NCBI RefSeq assembly: GCF_000208745.1
Contig: NC_030858.1
Span: forward strand, 6,242,216 to 6,306,215
DNA from: Theobroma cacao
Taxonomy: Eukaryota > Streptophyta > Magnoliopsida > Malvales > Malvaceae
Direction of reading: 5' to 3'
DNA: 64,000 nt
Part shown: in pieces, positions 39,156-51,400 of the stretch
How the letters are laid out: each line of letters opens with the position of its first letter
Numbering within the stretch: the first letter of the stretch is position 1
Translations under genes and position numbers: made by a program
Notes under the pieces: generated by a model
Database searches by the model: none
The model's input: the letters and a program-made list of their open reading frames with translations, nothing else
Told to the model about the DNA's origin: nothing

Positions 39156-42100
39156 ACATAATGTGAACGAAGCAAGGAAAGAAAACTGAAAAGCAACAAG
39201 ACGGTCTATGGGGGTTGGGGGTTGGGTTCTCCTTGAAATCTGCACAAAGCGTAAGTAAAAGAGTGATAAAGTGCGCAGTTGATTGGGGGAAAAGCAACTA
39301 AGGTTTGCCCCTAATTTGTGTTTTTCGCTCTTATTTTTTATTTTTTATTTCGTTTTCTTGGGTTTATTTTTTTTTTCTTCTTAATTTTACTTTGCAATTA
39401 TTTTTATAGGGTGCATTAGGGGGGAATTTGAATTGTTTTTGATGGAGGGTGGTGGTAGTGGGGACTGGGGAGTTCCATGAACTGATTGGAATTTGACCAT
39501 TTGATGGATTTAGTTGTTTTTCTTTTTATTTAATTCTTTTCTTTATAATCTGTACCTCACAAACAAAACAATCCACCCGTGTCCTTAAACACATGTCTTC
39601 TTCGCTTTTCCATGTAAACTTTCTTTTGTAATAATTTTTTTATCCTTTTTATTGCAATGGCCAAGTGAAAGCCAACTAGGGAGTTGAATATTCCCTTTTA
39701 AAAAATTCCAACCACTTGTTCCCTTCTGCATCTATAATGCCAAACGCTTGTTTTTATTTCTGCTCATTTATTGTTTTTAATTAAGAGTTGAAAGGTCCGC
39801 TAATGTACAAAGCAGAAACCAAAGATGCATTGGCTCCTTCCCATTTGCCCCACATGGAGCCTGGTTTTTGGTCATAAGCTCATAATCATGCCACCTAAAC
39901 CTATTAGAACCATATTCAAGGATGGAATCAACACCGTCCCAGCCGATATCGGAGGCCTAGAGATGTGACACGTGGCGGATTAGAACTACGTGATGATGAT
40001 TAAGGCGGCATATAGGAGATTTGATGTTGCACTGGGTAGAATTTTTGTCTGATTATGGAGCCAGAGAAAAAGATCGCAGCAAGGGTGGGGGACAGGCTGG
40101 CCGGCGTTTTTAACCATTCTTTATTTTCCTTTCATGAGAAAAGGATAACCAAAATAGTAAGATTTTCTTCTGACAATCGTTGAACAGCGTCCTTGACGTG
40201 GCTAGGTGGTAACCGTTGATTTTCACTTGACTCTAGACCCACTGACTCTCAGGTCCCTTTTCGTCTTTTGCCCTTTTCCCGCATGCAATATCGGCCTTTT
40301 ATTCCACTCAAACTGTGACAGTTATAGCTTGGGAGTTTATATTTTTTTTTCCACAAGGAAAATACCCAAGTGTAGCAGAGCAGGCAAATGGTCAATATAT
40401 AGCTAGGGGGTTTGGCTCTTTTAGGTTTGAAAAATCAACGCATCGAATATTGCTTTTCAGAGTCTAAAAGAAGTTTTTGGTTGTATGTATGTATGCATGT
40501 ATCCGGCGCGTTCCCGCGTGACGCCGTGCATGTAACTACAAATTCTTTTTGTTGTCCAGAGAATATTGTGTCACCCGGTGGTGGAAATAATCCCCACCCA
40601 AATGCTACAATGTCATTCGTAGGTGCATACAACGCGCCACCTCTTGCGGTTGGTTAATGTCCATCTCTAATGTGTGGATGGTCACAATAAATTAGTATTT
40701 AAAAATAAACTAAATGATGCTTAATAACGGAACATAATTATTTATGAGCAGCTTAATTGTATTGAAGTCGACATATATTTAAAGGAAATATTAATCGGTG
40801 TTTATTAACGTGATACGTCCCTATTGTATTATCTATATTGAATTTGACAGTACGTTAAATGATTTTTTTAAATAATTATTATATTTATATAATCAATAAT
40901 TCTCATCAAGTTTATAAGATATTTGGTGGGATTATAAATAGCTTTTTGTCAAATATAATTAGTACAATATACCTGTTCTAATAGTTTTGATCAAGGAATT
41001 AAAAATAATTATTAAGATACTATCGAGGTATGTAGTACTAAAACTGAGCGGTGATTGCTATTTAGGGGCAACAAAGGCACGTGCCAGGACTGGAAAAGCA
41101 AGTTTTCGGAGTTTGGTGCACCGAAAGTTGAGGGTAGCAACACTTTTGGTCGGACTCAAAATTGACTATTTAGTTGAGAAATAGGATGCCTTTGCCCTTT
41201 GGTGGTCGGTCATTGAGCACAGGCAACCACATAATCCCCCCTCCACCATGTTGCCTGGTTCTAACGTTTGACCTAATCTTTGATTAGTCTTAATTAATCC
41301 TGAACGAGGCTGTCTTTTCCATCTCATTGCACAACTTAACGACCCTCGATCCTCCGAGCCATGCGATGTACATAAAAGAAACAACTGGAAATTCTCAATA
41401 AAAGATAGTGAGATTAATCAAAGAGCAATAACAACCTTTCATGTGGGTCATATGTGTTGTAAGAACAATAACAAGCTTCATCTTGGGAGACCCCATCATA
41501 CATTTTCCTTTACTCTGTTCACTTTTTTATGCTAAGAGTCGTGATAGAGGACAGAAGATTCTTAAGTTCAAAGTCCTTTTAGAATATTAGGTTTTGAGAT
41601 AATATATAAGTTGTAGTAGTAGTTGAGAATCCATGGATAAGAAGCGAAGGACATCAATTATAAAACAAAACCATGAATGATTATGGCGACAGATCATTTA
41701 CAAAAGATGCAAGGCTAGATGGCTTCACATATCAAATTATTTATTCATTTTCCTAATATTTCTTTTGTTGGGAAGACCAAATGGCCCACTCATAATCAAC
41801 AAAATCTCTCACATCAACTCTTTAGATGCAAGGGAGAGGAATCATGGGGAAATAACATGATTATCATCGGGTAGTGACATTTTAGAGAAAGGATTTGGGA
41901 ATGATTAGAGACACTGAGAAAGCTGAGGGATGTTACAACCATTTGGAGGAAAGGAGATATAGCAACTTAGCCCATTGGTAGCTTGCATCAACTGTTCTGT
42001 GGTCCCTGGTTGATATCAACACACATACAACCAATCTAAAAGTTAGACCTATAAACCAAAGTCGTCTCAATTCTGGAGTTTATCTGATAGTAAAAAGGTT

Positions 42101-44806
42101 GAGCTGAAGCAAAATGTGAGGTTTGGGTTTCTGTAAGGGACTACTTTTTGTCATAAGAAAGTAAAAACACTTGCAGAGATATAAGCCTTTTCTTTATCAT
42201 TGGATTCTTCATTCTTCAATGCAAATTTACAGCATCAGTACTGTAATTTATCCACTACAGCTCACCTAATTTTACAGCTACAGGCCATAGCTAGCTTTAT
42301 TTTACCACGATGAGTATCCGGTTGACCTAATCTTTTATTGCTTTTTCTTTTTCCAGAAACACAGTTCACCTAAACTTTACCCTATTCATGATGTTCCTTT
42401 ATGTTCTTTTAAGGTGCCTTTAACTTGGCTAAGTGGACAGGTCTTGGTCTTAATTTAACAAGATATACGCACATTGCACATTCATGTGTTTTCTTACACG
42501 TCTCTATCTAATAATCAATTCAACATGAGGGTTTTTAGTGGGCTAAGAAAGATGCCGTTTACTTGTTTACAGGGTTTAATCAAGCTGGTCTTCATGGTCA
42601 TCAACCAAATAGCGAAAATAGCCAACAGACAGGTTAGAGTTTGGCTGATAAATAATGCATATTTAATAATTATCTTAAAGGCCAAGCCAAAGCAGTTTCT
42701 TGCCTTATAAGTTCATATTTGAATCCATACCACATATTATAAGCTTACCACATTTGCAGTTGGCACTAGTCCTCAAAAGGAAAATGCAAGTCACAAGGGG
42801 AAAAAGCTAACCTTTGAAAATGGAGTCGGCTAGCCATTTAACTTGTATGGGCATTCCAACCAAAAATCATCTCAAACATGGAATTTAAATCCCAAAACTC
42901 CTTTTTGCTGTTAGTTGGATCAGCCAGGATGACTTAAACTCTCAAGGTTTCTCCTTTATCCCTCAGATCCTCACAAATGTCATTCATTAACATTGAAATC
43001 TCACCAACCTTAGCGGCCTCATATTGGATGATGCCAATTCATTTAAATCACATCGAAAGTAATGGATTTATTGAACAATTATAACAAGGTGAAGTACTCA
43101 ATTAAGGAGGGTGGTTGCAGAACAATCTTCCTTAAAGCAAGTTAATATATGCTATATAATCACATAATAAATCTTAAAGTCCAAAATTTTAATAATTGTT
43201 AATTTCTTTATGGAACATAAGCTTTACTTTGATGTGATGACTTGTGAAAGCAACTTCTCTTTGAATGATAGTTATCAATCTTTGTGGACTTAGCTTGCCC
43301 ATGAAACAAGGTGAACTGCTTGGTGGTGGCTTGCTGAAGCAAAAGTTTTGGCTTTTTCTTTCACATGCTATCTCACCTCCATCAGCATAGGAGACTGCAG
43401 GCCTGGAAAAATAAGTTTACTCTTAGGTTCTACGAGCTTATAGGATTCTGGCCTGCTAAAAATAAATTTCTAGAAAGAAGTTGGTGTTAGTAATTTTAAT
43501 TAGTGTCAAAAAAATGCCCATTAATATACACTGCAGGCAACAGCCTAAACCATTGAATGTATTCGTCTTCATGCTTTTTATTGAATTTGGATCTTTTTGA
43601 TTGAGCTGTTTGAAGCTGAGCATGCTCTTGTTCATGACGAACGGTCACGACCACAGGATGATTGGTCCCCAGCAATAGTCTTGCAGGATATTATACTTCT
43701 GCACATGTGAGTGAAAAAGTAAAACCAACCCAAGCTGGTGCTGGAAAGAAAAGGAGAAAATACCCTTCTTTGGATACCTGGAAAAGGCGTAAACAGATTG
43801 TCAACCTTTTTTTCTTTGATAAAGATAGTACTGAAAGTTCGAGCTTCTGCTTTCTTAGATACCTTCCATGTAGCCATCTAGTTACGTACTGTAGCTGCCT
43901 GAGAAGCCTCAAGCGGTAAGACTGCCACCCCACATCTAAGTCCATGTTAAATTGACGACCACTAGGACAAGGCACTCCAGTTTTCTGAGAAAAAGTTGAT
44001 AGATTGTATCTCCTTTGTACATGGAGAGTAAGGGTTCATTCGAAAGAATTGGAAAAATATGAAGAAAATAGCTCGAATGGCTTATTAATATATCTATTTA
44101 CACCATGCATATATATGCTTTGTTAAGGAGCACAACGGGAAAGTTCTAGAGTTTAGGGAGGAAATGTCCAAGAGCAGTCATATCATCAATTCTGTAGTCC
44201 TAAGATGTACATGAATCCCTTTTAGATTGAAAATTTGGATGTATTACAATATTTACAAATTAAATGACCTGGTTATACCAGCAAAAAGGCTTAAACCCAA
44301 GATCCTCAACTACACAAATGCAGATGTGAATACTACCTAAAACCTTGATGATGTTCTCTGAAATTGCAATAATCCTGCCCAATGGCATGAACCCTGTAAA
44401 ATGTTTTTGTTTGGAAAGCAAGAAACTGAGGAAGCATAGCCGCTGAGCAGCTATATTATTCAATGTACTTTGTTTTGCTAAATATGAACAGATTGAACCA
44501 CATTGCACATTGTGCAAGTAGCAATCCAGATTGAGTTGATTCAGGGTGTATTCTCCATCCTTTCAACATATTTAATGTGGCTGGCTGGAAGCTGCTAACA
44601 GCTTATCCAGTCAGGTAATTCAGATAAATCCTCATCAACTCTTCAGTGAAACAGTCCAGGCTGAACACTCTGCACAATTCCTTCTGTGAAGCAAAAATAC
44701 CGCCCCTTGGTTCTTTGCTTTTCTTTGCTTAACCTGACCATCTCTCGAGTCTCCTTGGGGTGCTTAATTTTTACCTACTAATGTGATTTGTGCTCAAGAA
44801 CAGAGT
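39156..44806. other. Gene-poor intergenic region (5.6 kb)
   Basis: This begins with the receptor kinase's 3' UTR (T-rich, 39156 to about 39420) and ends with the 3' flank of the CRR21-like gene. No recognisable domain is present in any frame; the short frames at 40412-40657, 43662-43975 and 44260-44517 match nothing I know. A few ACGT-core motifs at about 39966-40200 are listed as a finding. Confidence 0.6.
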
Positions 44807-47317
44807 TTAAGCACTAAAATGCATTTCAATTCCCAATAAAGCCAGTGTAGCATGTATTTGCATGGTCTTGGGGTGTGATCCATCACCAGCCAAAAAGGGA
44901 TGAAGTTTCTCACCTATTTGTATCCAGCTGCACCCAGGACTCTTCTTTAAGCCTTTTTCTTTCATTAAATCCCTTATTTTAATTACTTCATCCCACCTTC
45001 CTGAAGCCGCATATGCATTTGAAATTGCCACATAATTGCCTGAATTATCTGGTTCCAATTCTAATAAATACTTTGACAAGTGCTCCCCAAGTTCAATCTC
45101 ATTATGCTCTCTGCATGCAGCAAGCAGTGATCCAATTATATGTGCATCTGGTTCATATGGCATTGCACGAATAAGCCTAATAGCTTCATCCAAATTACCA
45201 GACCGAGAAAGAAGACTAACTATACAGCCATAATGCTCCATGCTTGGCCTGAAATGATGTTTAGAAACCATATAAAAAAAAATCTCCAAACCTTCATTTA
45301 TCAGCCCAGTGTGGCTGCATGCATATAAGACACTAGTAAAAGTTATACCATCTGGTTCTATACCAGCCTCCTCCAGATGCTTATACACGACAAGAGCTTC
45401 TCCAGCTTGACCATGTAATGCATAACCAGAAATCATTGCATTATAAACAGGCAATTCCTTGCTTAAGGTATTATCAAACACCCTCTTTGCTTGACTTAAA
45501 TATCCACATTTAGCATACATGCCAACTAAAGCAGTTGAAACTGAAATCTGTGAATCAAGGTCATGCCTTATAGCATATCCATGGATTGCTCGACCATGCT
45601 GTAATGATGTCACATTTGTGCAAGCTGAGAGTACACTACTGATGCTTATTGTGTTGGGTTTGATCCCAGATTCTTGCATTTTTTGAAAAATCTGAACTGA
45701 CTCATCTTGAAAACCATTATGAGCCAGACCAGTGATAAGAGTAGTCCAAGTTATAAGGTTAGGGTGGACATCAAGGGATTGCATCTGCAAGAATAACTCT
45801 TTAGCCTCGTTTAACTGGTGATTCCTAATAAATCCTAAAATCACAGAATTCCACGATGTTACATTTGGTGGCACACCCTGTAACTGCATCTGATAAAACA
45901 ACTTCAAGGCCTCACCACTGTGGCCAACATCTGCATAAGAAGCCAATAGCGTATTCCATAATATGACATCTTTGTTAGTTGTAGAACTAAATACTTGTCT
46001 GGCACAATCAATTCTTCCACATTTGGCGTACATATCTACAATGCTACTTGAAACAACAACATCGGATTGAAGGTTGTTCCGAATACAATAACAGTGACCC
46101 TCTTTACCAATTTCTATACTGCTTGAATTGGCAGCTGCAGTCAATATAGATGATAGAGTCACACAGTCAAATCTCAAATTTTCTAATCTCATGAGATGGC
46201 ACATATTGAGCGCCTTCTCAATCAATCCGCATCGCACATAACTTGAAATCATCAGATTCCATGTCACTACATCCTTTACGAGCATTCTAACAAAAACAAG
46301 CTCCGCATCCTCAATCAAACCAAGCTTGGAATAAAAGTTTATAACAGAACTACCCAAAATGTTATCCAATTCTAATCCACCTACGACAGCAATTGCATGC
46401 CCCTGCTTTCCCTCATCTATCGCACCTAAATTTGCCGAAGCTGATAAAAAGCTTGATATGGATACCTGAGTCGGCTCAACACCTTCCATTCTCATATCAT
46501 AGAACACCCCAATTGCTTCCTCATTCCTCCCATTTTGCATATAACCAACGATCATCGAATTCCAAGCTATTACATTCCTCTCAACCATCCCATCAAAGAC
46601 TTTCCTTGCATCCTCCAAAGCACCACACTTGCCATACATATCAATCAAACTACTTGCAACAAAGACACACCCATCAAAACCCACCTTCACCACATACCCG
46701 TGAACCCCTTTCCCATACCCAAGCCACAACAAAGCACCACAAGCTTTCAATGCATTAGGGACCACAAAATTATCTGGAAAAAAACCATTTTCTTGCATCT
46801 CAGAAAACGCCATTAAAGCCTCTTCATTTAACCCAACTCTACACTTCAATCCTATAATAGCAGCCCAAGAAAACACATTCGTTACCCTCAATCTACTAAA
46901 CAAATTATTAGCAACATCGAAAGCACCACACTTGGCATAAAAAATAACTAACTTTGTCTCAATGTACTCATTTCTTGCAAAGAAGGCACCATTTTTTAGA
47001 ACTTGAGCATGAATTTGCTGACCTGTAAAAAGATCTCGTTCATAAACGCAACCCTGGAGTATTTCACCGTATATTTCAGGTCCAACTGGAAAATTTTTTG
47101 AGTCCATTTCAGTGAGTAAGTCCACAGCTTGTTGAATTTGGCCATCTTTGCAAAGAGAAGATATGGAGTGAAAGTAAGATTTTGACAAAGTTCGATGATT
47201 TCTGGTGGTTCCATTGAATTCTGTAAAATGGATTGGTTCATTGGAACTGAGAAATTTGATTGTTTTTGTTGATCTGAAATGGGAGCATTGTGGGGTTGTA
47301 AAAGGAAAGGAGGCCAT
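44807..47317 (-). CDS. CRR21: PPR protein, PLS class with E/E+ tail, CRR21-like plastid RNA editing factor
   Basis: Single-exon gene of 836 codons, intronless like most plant PPR genes. In Arabidopsis CRR21 is the site-recognition factor for C-to-U editing of plastid ndhD site 2, needed for NDH-complex activity. The start MASFPFTTPQ fits a plastid transit peptide. From about residue 45 the protein is tandem PPR units (motifs such as GPEIYGEILQGCVYERDL, NVFSWAAIIG, DMYAKCG and YNAMISGYALHG). The tail, from about residue 700, has the E and E+ motifs (EPDNSGNYVAISNAYAASGR, GLKKSPGCSWIQIG) and ends without a DYW deaminase domain, as in CRR21. I judge it the CRR21 orthologue because GPEIYGEILQGCVYERDL and the length (Arabidopsis about 830) match as remembered. 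No internal stop or frameshift is present. Confidence 0.92.
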   Translation of the reverse strand: MASFPFTTPQCSHFRSTKTIKFLSSNEPIHFTEFNGTTRNHRTLSKSYFHSISSLCKDGQIQQAVDLLTEMDSKNFPVGPEIYGEILQGCVYERDLFTGQQIHAQVLKNGAFFARNEYIETKLVIFYAKCGAFDVANNLFSRLRVTNVFSWAAIIGLKCRVGLNEEALMAFSEMQENGFFPDNFVVPNALKACGALLWLGYGKGVHGYVVKVGFDGCVFVASSLIDMYGKCGALEDARKVFDGMVERNVIAWNSMIVGYMQNGRNEEAIGVFYDMRMEGVEPTQVSISSFLSASANLGAIDEGKQGHAIAVVGGLELDNILGSSVINFYSKLGLIEDAELVFVRMLVKDVVTWNLMISSYVRCGLIEKALNMCHLMRLENLRFDCVTLSSILTAAANSSSIEIGKEGHCYCIRNNLQSDVVVSSSIVDMYAKCGRIDCARQVFSSTTNKDVILWNTLLASYADVGHSGEALKLFYQMQLQGVPPNVTSWNSVILGFIRNHQLNEAKELFLQMQSLDVHPNLITWTTLITGLAHNGFQDESVQIFQKMQESGIKPNTISISSVLSACTNVTSLQHGRAIHGYAIRHDLDSQISVSTALVGMYAKCGYLSQAKRVFDNTLSKELPVYNAMISGYALHGQAGEALVVYKHLEEAGIEPDGITFTSVLYACSHTGLINEGLEIFFYMVSKHHFRPSMEHYGCIVSLLSRSGNLDEAIRLIRAMPYEPDAHIIGSLLAACREHNEIELGEHLSKYLLELEPDNSGNYVAISNAYAASGRWDEVIKIRDLMKEKGLKKSPGCSWIQIGEKLHPFLAGDGSHPKTMQIHATLALLGIEMHFSA

Positions 47318-47517
47318 GCATGAAGTACAGAAGCAGAGAGGAGGATATGGTTCTTCTCAGGGAAAGCGGGAAGGTTGGTCTCGTCATCGGAAACTAACGA
47401 CCCTTTCGTTTCAGAAAAAGAAAAAAAATACGAAGAGAAAAGATAAGTTTAGTTTATCCAGCAAAATTGTGATGGAATTCAGTCTTGGACCCACCACTCT
47501 ATCGGGGTCCAATTCAG

Positions 47518-47565
<48 letters not shown>

Positions 47566-48438
47566 AGGGAAACTTATTACCTCATCTTATGTTATGATAT
47601 GCTAAATTGTATGTAAATAAACAAAAAACAATATCATCCGGAGGATAATGAAAAATATGTCAACTCAAGTTTAGATTATTTACATGTATGGTTATTCAAT
47701 CAGTGTACTGATTAACTTTATGATGTATGTGAAAAATTATATTATCTTAATCATATTAAAATAATTTTTTTTATCTTTCTTTAATAATTAAACGTTCGAA
47801 TTCAACATAAAAAAATAAATAAATTTTTTTTTGTAAAACTAATAGAGAATTAGTTTCCACTTGAATTTTCCCGAGACTCTTATTCTAACACAGGGTCGAG
47901 CCTTTATAAATACCCCATCTGTTAAAGAAAGAGCAATACCAATTTTCTTTTTTGACAAAAACCCAATTTAACCTTTTTAAGTAAAGCACTTCTTTGTGGA
48001 ATTTGATCCTGCTGAATTCAGCATAAATATCACCATATAGAGACAAATCAATTTGATATGAACCTATATAATTGGAAATTAAAAAAGAGTTTTGCTAACT
48101 AGTGTCTTAAACCCACTCTTTAAAGGTAGTTAATATACTATTTATAGAAATATTTTTCCATTAAACGTAATAGTTGGTATTTAGGTAATGAATTTTAATA
48201 TAGCAGCATTAAAGAGTATCCTTAAGCATTCATAAACAAAACCCTTTATAGATATAAATATAGAGTAATCAGTTCGAGTAATAAATTAATACTCATCAAT
48301 CATTTTTTCAATATAAGCTGCTTGGTTGCACATTCTTTTCATATGACTCAATTACACCATTGTTGGTAGGGGAAAGTAACGGGAACTAGTAAAAGAAATA
48401 GAGTTTCTACTGTAGTGTACTTTAAAAAAACAAAATTG
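47318..48438. other. Promoter of CRR21-like gene and 3' flank of the ABCG gene
   Basis: A short AT-rich interval between two minus-strand genes. It contains the AT microsatellite at 47524-47563 and otherwise non-coding sequence, with no gene seen. The CRR21-like gene's promoter must lie within about the first 300 bases above its ATG at 47317. Confidence 0.6.
47524..47563. repeat. (AT)n microsatellite
   Basis: About 40 uninterrupted bases of alternating A and T, roughly 210 bases upstream of the CRR21-like start codon. Arrays of this type are commonly length-polymorphic. Confidence 0.95.
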
Positions 48439-51400
48439 TCATCTCTTTTGGAAGTTCAAGAATTTCATGGAGAGAGCAAATACACAAGCAAACAGCAAAG
48501 TGAACCCTATTAGAACCAGAGAAACTATCCATAACCAGTCTCGTCTGAACCCAAAGTAGTCTTCCATTAACTGAGCCACTGTCTCTCCTGACTCTAACTT
48601 GGTCTGCAAGTTTCCATACTGTGAAGTAGCCATTCCCCACAAACTCCATGACACTGGGCACACCCATGCATACCATCTCCACCATGCAATGATCCTCTGA
48701 CAATTGTAAAATCCTAGAAATCATATAAACTGAAGAAAATGCTAGCAAAAATAATAGATGAAAGGGATGGAATAAAGGTTACCGGTCGGGGAATTATAAA
48801 GCCTGAGAAGAGATTCCACATTGTATAGAAGACCCCTGAAAGAACCGCAGCAGCTGCTTGATTAGGACTTATAGCTATGACCATGATGCCATAGTATATG
48901 TAGCAGAGGACTGTGATGAACATGAAGAACGTGTTTAAGAAGAACTTGGAAACTGTCCATTCAAATCCCATCATTGCATAGACCACAACCCCATATATGG
49001 CAACCTGAGCCACGGTATATGGGATTTCAATCGCAACCTGAAATGGGAAATTCAAGATAAGAGAGAATTCAGCTGACTCGGTAGAAAGTCAGGAGGCAAA
49101 GCGATGGTAACGGGTAAGATTTTGTTGAACTACCTGTGCAAAGGCATAAGGCAATGCAGAGTACATTCCAGCACCCCTCTCTCTGTAAAAAACTGTTCTT
49201 TCAGCTATTACAACTGGTCGCACAGAAGCAGCACTCTGTGCTCCCATGAATGTAATTGCAGTGTACATGGCACCCATTGCATTGAAAACATCCTGTCTTG
49301 TTCCCCTGAAGGTTCAAATTTATAATTGAATTGAACAAAGAAAAACTGAATCGAGCTTTTTTGTAGATTCTGCCTAAACAACATACCTTTTGCTTCCAAG
49401 ATTCCAGAACAAGACTCCAAACATAATGCTCACTGCGGTACTAAAATAAAGTCGCACTGCATTGTAAGGCGTATTCCGCCAATATGATTTGTGCTGTTTC
49501 CATAAGCAAGCTTTGAACTGTGTGAAGTAGGATTGTGCATACTTAGTGGGGAAATGTAGATCCTGCGAATCAGGGGGAGGTGTGCACAACTCTGAAATCA
49601 AGGCCTTGTTTCTTCTGCAATAACAGTTTTGAGTATGAGTTTAAGAAGTAGCAAAGGCTAGTAACGACATTTTTTGGTTGAAAGAAACTGCACCAATATT
49701 TCTCGGATAACCAACCTGTAGAGATCTGATTTCTTGTACTCGTCTGCAAATTGAACTCCTAGAATCTCTTCCTGTGCTCGTGTTGTCACTTCCAACACCC
49801 AGGTTGCGGGGTTGCAACCATCTTTTATTTTCCCTACTCCATTTATTTCCTTCAATTGGAGTAGTTAAAGAAGAGAAGTCAAATGAAGTTTCTCATGATA
49901 AAAGTTTGAAGGCATGTAAAGCAACAGTGGTAAATGAAACAACTTTAACATTTTTAGATTACCTCAAAATACTTTAGCAAATGGCCTGAGTGACGGCCTA
50001 GAGGACCGAAATATATTTCCTCACCTCCACGCGTCAATAGGAAGACCTATAGTTGGAAAGAAAAAACATTTGAGATTTCTATGCAGTAAAGATTGCTCCA
50101 ACGACATAATGATTACTTTGCTAAAGTCTCTTACCTCATCAAAGGATTCAAATATGTCAATACTTGGCTGGTGAATTGTGCATACTACAGTTCTTCCTGT
50201 GTCCACTGTATTTCTCACGGTTCTCATCACAATGGCTGCTGCTCTTGCATCAAGACCTGAGGTTGGCTCATCCATGAAAATTATTGAGGGGTTTGCAACA
50301 AGCTCAACTGCGATGGTTAGCCTTTTGCGCTGCTCAATGGATAGTCCATTCACATTTGGAAATCCAACCAATGCTTCTCTTAGTGGTATCAACTCAATCA
50401 GTTCCATAACCTCCTCAACAAAAAGCTGCAACCATAAGATTTCAAAGAAATTAAAGAAATAAAACAGATGCACAGCAAGGCTATTATTGGGTTTAGATTT
50501 GGGTGGACCACCAACCTCTCTACTCTGAGTATCAATATCACGAGGCAACCGAAGCCATGCTGAGTATAATAAGGATTCATAGACAGTGACAAGAGGAGAG
50601 TGAATGTCATTTTGTTCACAGTATCCTGTAACTCGAGCAAAAGTATCCTGTTTCTTTGGGTAGCCTGAAACAGTGATGTTCCCTTCTATATATCCTTTAT
50701 TTTTCCTCCCAGCTAACACATCCAGTAGTGTAGTCTTACCAGCCCCACTAACACCCATTAGGGCTGTTAACACTCCTGGCCTAAAGGCTCCATTCACTCC
50801 CTTCAAAAGTACCAATCGATTATCCAAGACACCTTGGGATTTCATTGCCTAAAAATATAATAAATAGTACCTTTCATGTCACTGTGATGAATTCAGAATA
50901 TCTCAAGCATTTTATGTAAATATAGCTAATTTAGAATTACAGTTACCTTTGGCATATCAACTGAGTATGTGACATTCTCAAAGGTAACAATAAGCGGAAT
51001 GAAAGGAAGAAGCATTCCTCTCTCCTGATAATTGCAAACAGCCACAGCTCCTGCAAGGTCATGCATTTTCAGTGATTATGTTCGGTACTTGTCAGTGAGG
51101 CAATACAGATAATGAGAGCTTAGTGGGCTTACTTCTCGATGCTCTCTTAGTCTTGGAGTTATTTTTGTCTAATAATATTTCATTGCCCTCCCCTTCACCT
51201 CTCCTAATAGTGTCCTCTTTAGCAGATTCTTCAGACAAAAACACTGCCTGGGATTTCCCATATTCTGCAGGAACTCAAACAGTTATATATGGAAAAAATG
51301 TTACTGAAAACAACATAGTGCTAGAGTGAAATATTAATAGTTGAAAGTGAGAGCACTTACGGTCAAGGTAAGCAAAAGCAAGAGTACAGATCCCATTAAA

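Noticed and set aside
46393..46816. Plus-strand frames opposite the CRR21-like gene
   Set aside because: Shadow frames of the PPR coding sequence, rich in His, Ser and Pro, with no family resemblance.
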